From assembly GCF_900313035.1 (NCBI RefSeq), contig NZ_OMPS01000046.1, positions 1 through 64,000 of the forward strand: 64,000 nucleotides of DNA, given 5' to 3'. The DNA is from Ruegeria sp. EL01. Lineage in GTDB: Bacteria; Pseudomonadota; Alphaproteobacteria; Rhodobacterales; Rhodobacteraceae. This document shows, one piece after another, positions 34,779 to 44,168 of this stretch (position 1 is the stretch's first letter; every line of letters begins with the position of its first letter). The notes beneath the pieces were generated by a model. That model was given only the letters and a program-made list of their open reading frames with translations. It was not told where the DNA came from and did not search any database. The position numbers were made by a program, and so were the translations under genes.

Positions 34779-35417
34779 TCACGAAAAGGCGATCAGAAAA
34801 CCGGCTTGTGCGCCCCAATAAAGCGGCCAGACCATATAGGGCGTGAGCCTCAGGGACGGATGTTCTGCAGGCAGTAGAAACTTCTCGGTCGCCAGGATCA
34901 GATCCGATGCAATGAAGGCTATGGCGGCCGGCAAAGCCCATCGCAGCGCACCGGTTTCAGGCAAGGTCAGAACCGCTACGCCCATCCCGAGGATGATCGG
35001 GATGTACGCCAATACCGGCCCTTTCAAATCCCCAGCGCGTGGTGCAAGCAATGTCGCCATTACAATCCCAAGAATGATCAGCGACCAGAAGATTGCAGGG
35101 GATGCAAGGATCAGCGCTGGATCGCTTTCGGGATGGGTCAAGAACAAAGCGATATAGGCCAGATGCCCGGCGGCGAAGGCTCCGATTCCGGCCATGAAGG
35201 TTGTCTCGGTCTCGCGCGACAACAAGGCGTCACCCACGGCACACAGAGTCAAAGCAAGAACCAGCATCCAGGGGGTCGACAGCATCAGAGCGATCAATGC
35301 GAGTATGGCGACGGACGATGTTTTCAGAACCGTGCGAATAGGGCTGGCTGCGCGTGCTGTAATGGCCAGATACGCCAAGGCGCATCCGAACGCGGCCCAG
35401 AATAGGATTGTCGTCAT
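34779..35417 (-). CDS. lysoplasmalogenase-like YhhN family membrane protein
   Basis: A 212-residue protein with about eight short membrane helices. The start ATG 35417 follows GGGAC. GDALLSRETETTFMAGIGAF and FIASDLILATEKFLLP contain the paired Asp residues typical of the YhhN/TMEM86 family, which hydrolyses vinyl-ether lysophospholipids. The bacterial role is unclear. It lies ahead of ftsY on the same strand with a 58-base gap. Confidence 0.85.
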   Translation of the reverse strand: MTTILFWAAFGCALAYLAITARAASPIRTVLKTSSVAILALIALMLSTPWMLVLALTLCAVGDALLSRETETTFMAGIGAFAAGHLAYIALFLTHPESDPALILASPAIFWSLIILGIVMATLLAPRAGDLKGPVLAYIPIILGMGVAVLTLPETGALRWALPAAIAFIASDLILATEKFLLPAEHPSLRLTPYMVWPLYWGAQAGFLIAFS

Positions 35418-35563
35418 GTCACGTCCCGGATGAATAATGTTCGCGGCCATGTCACTTCGGTTCCGGTTCGGGCGCAAGCAGTGACGTCGAGGCACGCGGA
35501 TGAGACGATCCAGATGCCAAAGCTTCTATAGCGTGGGCGCACGGCATCTGACAAAATGCGGGC

Positions 35564-35959
35564 ATGTTGAGATGTCTGATGATTCCGTTGGTGTTTTTGA
35601 GCAATGCAGCCGCCGCGCAGTCACCGTTGTCGGGCTCAGAATTTGACAGTTATACCCGCGGTAAGACCCTCTATTATGGCAATGGTGGTCAAGTTTATGG
35701 GGTTGAGCGTTATTTACCCAATAAGCGGGTTATCTGGTCTTTTCTTGATGGCAAGTGCCGGGAAGGCATCTGGTATCAGCAGGGCGAACAAATCTGCTTT
35801 ATCTATGAGGATCGCCTGGACCCTCAGTGTTGGGTGTTTACGCAGTCAGGCGGTGGCCTGATCGCCCAGTTCGAGGGCGATCCGCAAGCAATAGAACTGT
35901 ATGAGGCAGACGACTTAGGAGAGGATATGGTCTGTTATGGGCCAGAGGTCGGGGTCTGA
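35564..35959 (+). CDS. small secreted protein of unknown function
   Basis: A 131-residue protein with a likely signal peptide (residues 1-18, ending AAAAQS). The mature part begins with a strand-rich stretch (KTLYYGNGGQVYGVERYL) and has four cysteines after the signal (GKCREG, QICFIY, DPQCWV, MVCYGP), which could form two disulfides in the periplasm. I do not recognise the family with certainty. It converges on the GST gene with seven bases between. Confidence 0.75.
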   Translation: MLRCLMIPLVFLSNAAAAQSPLSGSEFDSYTRGKTLYYGNGGQVYGVERYLPNKRVIWSFLDGKCREGIWYQQGEQICFIYEDRLDPQCWVFTQSGGGLIAQFEGDPQAIELYEADDLGEDMVCYGPEVGV

Positions 35960-35966
35960 CGCCGGA

Positions 35967-36608
35967 TCAGGTCACTTTAAGGTCGTCATAGCTGATCATG
36001 ACATGTTCCTGGAATGCCCGTCGTTGGCTCAGATCGTCGTAGTATCGGCGGATATGTTTCAGAGGTGCGCGTGGAATTCCAATATCGTAATAGCGGAAAA
36101 GTATATGGCCAAGTTGAATATCAGCCAAAGTCAGGTCGGGCCCGGAAATGAATTGGCTTTGTGCCAGTTTCGAATCTGCAATTGTCAGTCTGCTTTCGAG
36201 TGCGCTGGCAGCGGCTGAAATGGCCGTCTCGTCCCGAGCTGACGGAGCCGTGCGCATAACGCGCCAAAACACCGGTACCGTGAACGTCATTGCGACATTG
36301 ATTTTCGCCCATTCAGCCCACATATCGACCTCAGCCCGCTGAACAGGGTCTTGCGGCCAGAACGTACCTTCTCCGTATTGAGCGGCAAGGTAACGCAGGA
36401 TCGCCCCGGTTTCCCAAATCGGTGGGGTGTCGCCGTCCTGTAAAACGGGGATTGTTTGGTTTGGGTTCAATTGTTTGAACGTATCAATGTCCAAACCACC
36501 GAAGTGATGTCCCAAATCATGGCGTCGATAAGGAAGGTCAAGTTCACCAACACACCACATCAGGGCCTGAACATTCGATGAAGTTTTGCGGCCCCAGATG
36601 GTCAGCAT
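35967..36608 (-). CDS. glutathione S-transferase family protein
   Basis: A 213-residue GST. The N-terminal thioredoxin-like domain has LTIWGRKTSSNVQALMWCVG, with Ser in the SSN position as likely catalytic residue, the cis-Pro loop TIPVLQDGDTPPIWETGAIL and an all-helical C-terminal domain with LTLADIQLGHILFRYY. It lies three bases after the start-side of xseA on the same strand. Substrate unknown. Confidence 0.88.
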   Translation of the reverse strand: MLTIWGRKTSSNVQALMWCVGELDLPYRRHDLGHHFGGLDIDTFKQLNPNQTIPVLQDGDTPPIWETGAILRYLAAQYGEGTFWPQDPVQRAEVDMWAEWAKINVAMTFTVPVFWRVMRTAPSARDETAISAAASALESRLTIADSKLAQSQFISGPDLTLADIQLGHILFRYYDIGIPRAPLKHIRRYYDDLSQRRAFQEHVMISYDDLKVT

Positions 36609-36611
36609 GGT

Positions 36612-38096
36612 TTAGAACAACGATCCCTGATCGGGGGTGTCCTGCTTGGATTTCTTGACGGGTGCTTTGCCTGTCGCACCGGTATTCAGACGACCATCGG
36701 AGAATTCGATTTCCAGCACCGAATGCTCTGCGGCTTGTGACTTGGACGTGATAACCTCGCCATCGGCATGGATAACGGCATAGCCACGCTCTAGCGTTGC
36801 CTTGTAGCTGAGTGTTTCGCGCAGGCGGTCCGTTGCCTCAAGCTGCTGACGGACGCGGTCCAACCGCGTCATTTGGGCGGTGTTGAGCCGTTCGTTCAAA
36901 CGGGACAGTTTTTCGCCACGAGTTTCGAGTTCACGTTGGATCGGTCGTAACGACAGGCGTGAAGACAGATTGCGCCAGCGGTCGCGTCGTGTTTCGACCA
37001 GCCCTCGCAATGTCGAAGGACGAAGGTGCGCAGACGTATCCAGCAGTTTAACCCGGCGATTTTGCACACCGCGGATCAGGGCATTGGGGAGCCGTTCCGA
37101 AATCTGGTCTAACCGCTGTCTGGGGGTGTCCAGCAGCGTCTCGGCCCGGGGCAGAGCACGTGACAGATCGCGCAGGCGCTGGGCCCGCCGTTGGACAGCG
37201 TCGCTGGCAGCCCGTGACAGGCGCGCGCCTTGTTCGCCAGTCCAGGCCAGCAGTTCCATGCGCACCGGTACCGCCAGTTCGGCCGCCGCCGTGGGCGTGG
37301 GCGCGCGACGATCCGAAACAAAATCGATCAGCGTTGTGTCCGTCTCGTGCCCGACGGCCGAGATCAGCGGGATGTCGGACGCAGCCGTGGCACGGGCCAC
37401 GGTTTCTTCGTTGAACCCCCAGAGGTCTTCGATTGATCCGCCACCACGCGCAACAATGATCAGGTCGGGGCGGGGCAGCGCGCCACCGGGTGTGAACTGG
37501 TTGAACCCGGTTATGGCCTTCGCGACTTCGGGTGCACAATTCGAACCCTGAACGGCCACAGGCCAGATCAACACCTTGCGAGGGAAGCGATCACGCAGGC
37601 GATGCAGGATATCCCGGATCACCGCACCCGACGGCGAAGTCACAACGCCGATGACTTGCGGCAGATAGGGCAGGGGCTTTTTGCGTTCCTGCGCAAACAG
37701 ACCTTCGGCCTCGAGCTGTTTTTTGCGCTTTTCCAGCAAGGCCATCAACGCGCCTTGCCCGGCGACTGTGACCTCGTCGACATTCAGGTTGTATTTCGAC
37801 TGCGCGCCAAACGCGGTCAGGCGACCGGTTACTACAACTTCCAGCCCTTCTTCGGGAACAACAGACAGGCTGGAAACCTGTCCTTTCCAGGTCGTGCAGG
37901 CCAGTACGTTCCGATCATCCTTTACGTCGTAGTACAGATGCCCCGACCGTGCTTTGAAGACGCGCCCAACCTCGCCCCGCACGCGGATTCGCCCGAACGA
38001 GCCTTCGAGCGTGCGTTTCACCTCGCCCGAGATTTCCGAGACGGTGTATTCGGGTGTGTTTTGGCCCGGAACCGGGTCGTCAAGCAGGTCGGACAT
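36612..38096 (-). CDS. xseA: exodeoxyribonuclease VII large subunit
   Basis: A 494-residue large subunit. The start MSDLLDDPVPGQNTPEYTV at 38096 has AAGG upstream; a longer frame is not family-like. An N-terminal OB fold (about 15-110, ISGEVKRTLEGSFGRIRVRGE in parts) is followed by the catalytic domain with VVTSPSGAVIRDILHRL, GGGSIEDLWGFNEE and SAVGHETDTTLIDFVSD. A long coiled-coil (about 320-430) follows. With XseB it degrades single-stranded DNA. It is divergent from purD. Confidence 0.94.
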   Translation of the reverse strand: MSDLLDDPVPGQNTPEYTVSEISGEVKRTLEGSFGRIRVRGEVGRVFKARSGHLYYDVKDDRNVLACTTWKGQVSSLSVVPEEGLEVVVTGRLTAFGAQSKYNLNVDEVTVAGQGALMALLEKRKKQLEAEGLFAQERKKPLPYLPQVIGVVTSPSGAVIRDILHRLRDRFPRKVLIWPVAVQGSNCAPEVAKAITGFNQFTPGGALPRPDLIIVARGGGSIEDLWGFNEETVARATAASDIPLISAVGHETDTTLIDFVSDRRAPTPTAAAELAVPVRMELLAWTGEQGARLSRAASDAVQRRAQRLRDLSRALPRAETLLDTPRQRLDQISERLPNALIRGVQNRRVKLLDTSAHLRPSTLRGLVETRRDRWRNLSSRLSLRPIQRELETRGEKLSRLNERLNTAQMTRLDRVRQQLEATDRLRETLSYKATLERGYAVIHADGEVITSKSQAAEHSVLEIEFSDGRLNTGATGKAPVKKSKQDTPDQGSLF

Positions 38097-38171
38097 TTCA
38101 GCGCCTTGTGTCAAATGCGTGCCCAGCTTAGAACGCCCGGAAGGCAAGGCCAAGCAGATCGGAGCGCATTC

Positions 38172-39434
38172 ATGAATATCCTCATTCTCGGCAGTGGTGG
38201 GCGCGAGCACAGCCTGGCCTGGGCCGTGTTGCAAAACCCCAAATGTGACCGATTGATTGTGGCGCCGGGCAATGCCGGGATCGCGCAGATTGCCGATTGC
38301 GCCGCGCTGGATATCGAGAATGGGGGCGCCGTTGTCGGCTTTGCCGAGGAAAACGCGATTGACTTCGTGATCGTCGGCCCCGAAGCCCCGTTGGCTTCAG
38401 GTGTCGCAGATCGTCTGCGTGAAGCCGGGGTCTTGGTTTTTGGACCATCGGCGGAGGCGGCACAACTGGAGGCGTCAAAAAGCTTTACCAAGGAGGTCTG
38501 CGATGCGTCGGCTGCACCAACTGCGGCCTATGCGCGGTTCACCGAGGCGGACCCCGCGAAAGCTTACATTCGGGAACAGGGTGCGCCGATCGTGGTCAAG
38601 GCCGATGGTCTGGCCGCTGGTAAGGGCGTTATCGTGGCCATGGACGAACAGACGGCAATGGAGGCTATTGACGACATGTTCGGCGGAGCCTTTGGTGGTG
38701 CCGGGGCTGAGGTTGTGATCGAAGAGTTCATGGAAGGCGAAGAGGCATCCCTGTTTGTGCTCTGTGACGGCGAGGAGATACTCTCGATCGGAACCGCGCA
38801 GGACCATAAACGCGTTGGTGAAGGCGACACCGGGCCGAACACCGGTGGCATGGGCGCTTACTCCCCTGCGCCAGTTTTGAGTGCCGAGATCGAAGCACGC
38901 GCGATGGAAGACATCATTCGTCCAACAATGGCAGAAATGAAGCGCCGGGGCATGCCTTTTCAAGGTGTTCTGTATGCAGGTCTGATGATCAAGGACGGAC
39001 AACCCAGATTGGTGGAGTACAACGTTCGTTTTGGTGATCCTGAGTGTCAGGTTTTGATGATGCGCTTGGGAGCGCAAGCGATGGATCTGATGCATGCGGC
39101 AGCCGAGGGACGGTTAGGCGAAACACAGGTCAATTGGGCAGATGATCACGCGATAACCGTGGTCATGGCCGCCTACGGGTACCCCGGGTCCTATGAAAAA
39201 GGAACGATAATCAATGGCTTGTACGACATTCCTGAAGACAGCAGGAACATGGTATTCCATGCAGGGACCAAGACCGTTGACGGTCAGACCACGGCCTCAG
39301 GCGGGCGCGTGCTGAACGTTACAGCACGTGGTGACACCTTGCAGCAGGCGCGCGACCGCGCCTACGCGATGGTCGACGGGATCGATTGGCCAGGCGGGTT
39401 TTACCGGCGTGATATCGGCTGGCGGGCGCTTTGA
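38172..39434 (+). CDS. purD: phosphoribosylamine--glycine ligase
   Basis: A 420-residue GAR synthetase of purine synthesis. ATG 38172 has GGAG eight bases upstream and begins MNILILGSGGREHSLAWA. The ATP-grasp part has VKADGLAAGKGVIVAMDEQT, then TGGMGAYSPAPV and ARFGDPECQ-like VRFGDPECQVLMMRL. The open frame extends far upstream into the xseA region but that part is a shadow. A repeat element with a terminator-like hairpin follows. Confidence 0.96.
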   Translation: MNILILGSGGREHSLAWAVLQNPKCDRLIVAPGNAGIAQIADCAALDIENGGAVVGFAEENAIDFVIVGPEAPLASGVADRLREAGVLVFGPSAEAAQLEASKSFTKEVCDASAAPTAAYARFTEADPAKAYIREQGAPIVVKADGLAAGKGVIVAMDEQTAMEAIDDMFGGAFGGAGAEVVIEEFMEGEEASLFVLCDGEEILSIGTAQDHKRVGEGDTGPNTGGMGAYSPAPVLSAEIEARAMEDIIRPTMAEMKRRGMPFQGVLYAGLMIKDGQPRLVEYNVRFGDPECQVLMMRLGAQAMDLMHAAAEGRLGETQVNWADDHAITVVMAAYGYPGSYEKGTIINGLYDIPEDSRNMVFHAGTKTVDGQTTASGGRVLNVTARGDTLQQARDRAYAMVDGIDWPGGFYRRDIGWRAL

Positions 39435-39475
39435 TCTGATTGCCGGGCAGAGCCCGTCTTACCTGTTTTGGTTTA

Positions 39476-39535
39476 GGGGGCGTTGCCCCCTCGGCCTGCA
39501 GCCTCACCCCCAGGATATTTCTGGCCAGATGAAGG
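39476..39535 (+). repeat. dispersed intergenic repeat, copy C
   Basis: Hairpin GGGGGC - GTT - GCCCCC (39476-39490), then GGATATTT-CT-GGCCAGATGAAG (39513-39534). It lies between the convergent purD and VCBS-like genes and probably serves as their terminator. The order hairpin then motif is the same as in copies A and B. Confidence 0.65.
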
Positions 39536-39540
39536 CCGGA

Positions 39541-40322
39541 TCAGCAATTTAGGGCCAACGTCAGGTCTTCGCGGCTTTGGAGTGGGCCGAGGTCGGTTGT
39601 TTGCCAGCCGTTGCGAAAGACGACAGAGATGATCCGGGACCAGTCAGCGCTAGCGAGGATCAGTTCGGGGCCGTTATTGCAGTGGCGCAGACCGCCGGAA
39701 ATGAAGTCCTCTCCGATGCGGTGGTTGGTCAAGCTTGGTAAAGAGGCAACTTCGGTTAGCTTGCTGTTTTCATAGCGCCAGATGCGAAGGGTTCTGGCGA
39801 GATGAGGGCGATCGATATAGGCGATCTCGATATGGCCATCGCCATCCAGATCAGCGGCGCCAATCGGGGCGAGCCAGCGAAAACGGCTGCCGATATGCGG
39901 GGTGGCGGCGATCTTGTTGCCACTCGCATCGTAGATCGCCAGTTGCGCGCCCGCGTGAATGCTGGATTCGACAACGATGACTTCGGGAGTGCCGTCCAGA
40001 TCCACATCAACCGTTCGTGGCTCTAAGTCCTCGAAGACCCGATCGAGCGGTAGTTTGACAATCAGAGTCGTGCGTTTGGAGAGGTGGCTCGATTTCGGTT
40101 TCGATGTCGCGTTGTGAACTGTTATTTTAAGCGCGCCATATTCGATATCGTCGCCCAAAACCCCATGGGCGTAGCGTGTTGTTGGCTGAGTAAATTGGGC
40201 GACTACGTTCATCTCGGCAATTGCGGGAGTCACGCCCATCAACCAAGCACACAACGCCAAAACTGCGCCGCTTACCCGGCGCAACCAGGTGCGAGCGGGC
40301 AAGCGCGGCGCTTTTGGGTGCA

Positions 40323-40323
<1 letters not shown>
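39541..40323 (-). CDS. secreted FG-GAP/VCBS repeat-like protein
   Basis: A 260-residue protein with a basic N-terminus and a signal peptide (hydrophobic about 17-36, cleavage near AIAE). Two or three calcium-loop-like repeats are visible: VDVDLDGTPEVIVVE and IGAADLDGDGHIEIAYID, the FG-GAP/integrin-type beta-propeller pattern. A cysteine pair lies in the last 50 residues. Related proteins are common in Rhodobacterales next to the ferredoxin gene. Its ATG overlaps the ferredoxin stop, so the two are co-translated. Function unknown. Confidence 0.8.
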
Positions 40324-40950
<627 letters not shown>

Positions 40951-41781
40951 TTAGCGTGCGTTTCGAAGGTGATGAATTTGTGCCAACGCAGCATCGATCT
41001 TTAGCTGGATCAAAGCTTCACCAATTTCCGAAGAAGCAAGATCAGGTTGGCCGTCAAATCCCGAATGCCAACCTGAGGGTACAGGCAGAGGTGTGCGGTC
41101 TGCCTCATCCGGTTTGACGAATAGAAGCTCAGACGTATCGCGAAGTCCGGCGTGGGTTCCGATCAGGTCTTGGTCGAACCCCAAGTTTTCAAGATACGCA
41201 ACTTGACCGTTCTTGTCGTAATAGTCGGAGATGTGTTGAACAACGACGCCAGCAGGTGCAAGTTCACGGGTCATGGCAGCGGCTACACGGGATTGGGCAG
41301 CCTGATTTCCACCGCTATCTCCGATCAAGAGAATCTCATCAAACCCGTGGACCGCAAAGCTGCGAACCGCAGCTTCGAGCAGTTGTTCAAAAACAGAATC
41401 AGGGACGGAAATGGTTCCTGGCCATTGCATGTGACCAGTGGGTGTCGCGCCAACATCACCTTCCGGCACATAGGTCACAACCGGCGCGACCAGTGCGTCG
41501 CCTAACGTGTCGGCAATTTGCTTGCTGGTGCGCGCTACAACAAAATTGTGCTTTCCAAGAATGGCGTGAGGTCCATTCTGTTCTGTGCCGCCAGTTGGAA
41601 TGATGACCGTTGTATATCCCGCTTCAAGCGCTGCATGAACTTCTGGCCAGGTCATTTCTTCCAGAAAAAGGCGATTGGGTCGAAATGTTGAGGACGCGGC
41701 CTGAATATAGGTCAAAACCGCGAATGCTGATCCAACGAGGAAAAGGATCCAAGCATTTCTGCCAAACAATAACCGGCGCAC
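40951..41781 (-). CDS. membrane-anchored creatininase-like protein, metal site altered
   Basis: A 276-residue protein with an N-terminal membrane anchor (about 10-28) and a creatininase-type domain. Family landmarks are recognisable but changed: the usual EQHGPH is EQNGPH (Glu67, Asn69), the usual GHGGN is GDSGGN, and HAGExETS is HAGLRDTS. These positions bind the two metals in creatininase, so activity may be lost or different. The anchor is also unusual for this cytoplasmic family. It stands alone, with the S41-like gene 180 bases upstream on the same strand. Confidence 0.75.
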   Translation of the reverse strand: MRRLLFGRNAWILFLVGSAFAVLTYIQAASSTFRPNRLFLEEMTWPEVHAALEAGYTTVIIPTGGTEQNGPHAILGKHNFVVARTSKQIADTLGDALVAPVVTYVPEGDVGATPTGHMQWPGTISVPDSVFEQLLEAAVRSFAVHGFDEILLIGDSGGNQAAQSRVAAAMTRELAPAGVVVQHISDYYDKNGQVAYLENLGFDQDLIGTHAGLRDTSELLFVKPDEADRTPLPVPSGWHSGFDGQPDLASSEIGEALIQLKIDAALAQIHHLRNAR

Positions 41782-41961
41782 GTGAAATCCTTTCTGATTT
41801 TTCTTCGCTGTAAAAGATTAGTGGGTCGTCGTTCTTTGCACCAGTCACCGCCGTAAGATGCCACTTGGGACTGTGACATCTAGCGGTAGGCGCCACGCCG
41901 GATGTAGAGTGTGCGCTCGGTGATCTACGCGATGCCAAGACAACTAAGCAATCGCCCGACT

Positions 41962-43140
41962 TCAATTCAGTTCCCGGAGAATTCTCAGATAGGTTTCGCC
42001 TAGCGATTCCACGCGTTGAGGAGGTACTGTCCACTGGTGATCAATTTCCAGTTTTCCCACTTCAAGTATGTGCTCTGCGATTTCAGGCGGGGTAGTTTGA
42101 TCAATGGAACCCGTCGCCCAATCGTGAAGCGCCGTTGAGTAGCGCACGACAGCCCCGCTACATGGCAGATCAACCGATCCGCCTTCGGCGAAGAACTTCA
42201 ACCCATCACCCATCTCTTCTCCAATAAGAATGAGGTTGCGTCCTAGCCGATGCTTTAAAATAGCCACAAAAACAATTGCGGCAGAAAAGGTAAATTTATC
42301 AACAAGTACAGCGCAATGACGGCTTTGCGCGCTTGCTGCGATTGCGTCAATTAGGGGCAAGGTTTTTATGAAATCGCCCCCAGTATTTCCCCTGACGTCG
42401 ATCAGCAAAGGGGTGGACGCACAGGTTCGTAGTCGCGTAGCTGCAACTGCGATTGATTTGGCTAGTCGGTTGTCTTCAGTTTCCAAGAAACTTGGCAGAG
42501 ACACAGAAATTCCGATCCCCTGCCAATCCCTAACATCTACGAGCTCGTCGAAGGCCCACACCGGATCAACCTGCCCATGTTCATTTCTCGGATACAATTG
42601 CAACGCAGGAATGGTGTTTGAGTTGTCCACTGTTATGTTTTCGACCCGCCCTTCAGAGTCTTGAATTAAGTAGTCTGTTTTGCTGTCGGTTGAAGCGAAT
42701 CCTAGATGCGCCAGGGCCCTCGGCCATGACAGGAGGAGAGGGCCAATCACCCGTTTTCTTTGCCACGTTCCAGCAAGATAGCTTTGTGAGGCAGCTTCGA
42801 TCTGATCGACTGGCGTGCCATTTACTGCAATCAGTTTGCTGATTGAGTTGCTGGCAAGGGTCGCCTCTGACTTCGTCAGAAATACAGATTCTCTCATGGC
42901 GACGAACCGGAATGGCAGCACTGAGATTGCATCATTTGGGATCAGGCGCGTGTGTCCGTTTTCTGGTAACGCCAGTAGGCGCATTGTTGAAAGCAAGAAC
43001 GCGCCTTCAGAGCCCGCCAGCGCGTTCCTTCGAGCATCCTTGATACAGGCTTCGATTAGACTCGGTCCGACCGCTCGAAAGCTGGGATCATCCCGGACCA
43101 CCACGTCTAGAATTCGTTCAAGGTCTTCAAGCAACGACAC
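41962..43140 (-). CDS. S41-like peptidase-fold protein without signal peptide
   Basis: A 392-residue protein. The C-terminal half resembles tail-specific S41 proteases: LLIDVRGNTGGDF, then AVLVDKFTFSAAIVFVA with Ser in the nucleophile position, then LILIGEEMGDGLKFF. The middle (about 95-190) may be a divergent PDZ-like part (SISKLIAVNGTPVDQIE). No signal peptide is seen, though S41 proteases are usually exported. The base composition looks more AT-rich than its neighbours. I infer a divergent or acquired member; substrate unknown. Confidence 0.7.
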   Translation of the reverse strand: MSLLEDLERILDVVVRDDPSFRAVGPSLIEACIKDARRNALAGSEGAFLLSTMRLLALPENGHTRLIPNDAISVLPFRFVAMRESVFLTKSEATLASNSISKLIAVNGTPVDQIEAASQSYLAGTWQRKRVIGPLLLSWPRALAHLGFASTDSKTDYLIQDSEGRVENITVDNSNTIPALQLYPRNEHGQVDPVWAFDELVDVRDWQGIGISVSLPSFLETEDNRLAKSIAVAATRLRTCASTPLLIDVRGNTGGDFIKTLPLIDAIAASAQSRHCAVLVDKFTFSAAIVFVAILKHRLGRNLILIGEEMGDGLKFFAEGGSVDLPCSGAVVRYSTALHDWATGSIDQTTPPEIAEHILEVGKLEIDHQWTVPPQRVESLGETYLRILRELN

Positions 43141-43209
43141 AGTTTAGATTTAACCTAACGAAGAAATGAATGTCCATCTTCGCTCAAAATGGACATTGAA
43201 CAAAGCGCT

Positions 43210-43908
43210 CTACCGCCGAAACAAAACCCCCTGCGACTGCTTGTCCCCGTGATCTCCACGCAACTCCGCGTGTAGTGCGCGTCCGGACTGAACGGCCGGT
43301 CGGGCGCTGACCGCCTCCAGCCAGCGGGCAAAATGGGGTTTATCCTCCAATACCTGCTGCTGCCCTTCCCACAAGCTCGCCCAGCCCCAGATCGACATGT
43401 CCGCGATGGAATAGAAATCGCCTGCGACATACTCGTTTTCAGCCAGCCTGCGATCCAGCACGCCATAGAGACGCGCGACCTCGGCTCGGTAGCGGTCTTT
43501 GGCGTAGGACAGATCCTGTGGCGGGTCCAGCTGCGGGGCGTATTTCAGGAAGTGATGCGCCTGACCGGCCATCGGCCCGACGCCGCCCATTTGCCACATC
43601 AGCCACTCTTCAACCGCGATCCGGTCGCGTTCGGTTTCGCCATAAAACCGCCCGGTCTTGCGGGCCAGGTACATCAGAATTGCACCGCTTTCAAAAACCG
43701 AGATCGGGGCGCCACCGGGACCGTCGGGATCGACGATGGCGGGCATCCGATTGTTGGGGGCGATCTTCAGAAAGTCGGGATCAAATTGATCTCCCTTGCC
43801 GATGTTGATCAGATGAGTGGTGTAGGGCAGGTCCATCTCTTCCAAAGCGATGGACACTTTCCAGCCGTTCGGCGTGGGCCAGAAATACAGGTCGATCGGG
43901 TGCGTCAT
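43210..43908 (-). CDS. glutathione S-transferase family protein (YghU/YfcG-like)
   Basis: A 232-residue GST starting at ATG 43908 behind GGAGG. LYFWPTPNGWKVSIALEEM has the Thr-Pro-Asn-Gly motif of Nu-class GSTs, which act as disulfide-bond reductases in E. coli. RMPAIVDPDGPGGAPISVFESGAIL carries the glutathione-binding Glu-Ser (in parts). The C-terminal domain has FYSIADMSIWGWASLWEG. It is transcribed away from metZ. Confidence 0.9.
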   Translation of the reverse strand: MTHPIDLYFWPTPNGWKVSIALEEMDLPYTTHLINIGKGDQFDPDFLKIAPNNRMPAIVDPDGPGGAPISVFESGAILMYLARKTGRFYGETERDRIAVEEWLMWQMGGVGPMAGQAHHFLKYAPQLDPPQDLSYAKDRYRAEVARLYGVLDRRLAENEYVAGDFYSIADMSIWGWASLWEGQQQVLEDKPHFARWLEAVSARPAVQSGRALHAELRGDHGDKQSQGVLFRR

Positions 43909-44035
43909 ATATCCTCCGCTTCCTGAGGTGATCATGCGGTTTTCGCCGGGATCGGCAAGGTTGGTTACGAAAGCGTGACAAAATTATCCCCGGACTTGAC
44001 GACCAAACACCGGGGGCGTATTGCCGTTTCAGAAG

Positions 44036-44093
44036 CTACGTGGCGATTTGTTACCGGATTGCGGGCCACGCTAAACAACACCGCTAAAAGGTC
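44036..44093 (+). promoter_or_regulatory. SAM-II riboswitch upstream of metZ
   Basis: The segment has the SAM-II pseudoknot parts in order: stem strand CGTGGC (44039-44044), loop GATTTGTTACCGGATTGC, stem strand GCCACG (44065-44070), then CTAAACAACACCGCTAAAAGG (in parts) with the conserved GCTAAAAGG. SAM-II elements in alphaproteobacteria bind S-adenosylmethionine and switch off methionine genes. It lies 76 bases before the metZ start, which fits. Confidence 0.85.
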
Positions 44094-44100
44094 AGGATGA

Positions 44101-44136
44101 AAGACCCCTTTCGCTTGGCCGCGTCTGGGGTTTTTT
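44101..44136 (+). terminator. intrinsic terminator in the metZ leader, after SAM-II
   Basis: AAGACCCC (44101-44108) pairs with GGGGTTTT (44127-44134) and a run of six T follows (44131-44136). The 3' part of the riboswitch, AAAGGTC (44087-44093), could instead pair with GACCCCTTT (44103-44111), giving an antiterminator. A second small hairpin GCCTCC-AAC-GGAGGC (44141-44155) lies just before the metZ ribosome binding site. Confidence 0.65.
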
Positions 44137-44168
44137 GTTTGCCTCCAACGGAGGCTGAAAGGATTGAG

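Noticed and set aside
36880..37551. 223-codon plus-strand frame
   Set aside because: Antisense to xseA, Ser/Arg-rich without family-like motifs.
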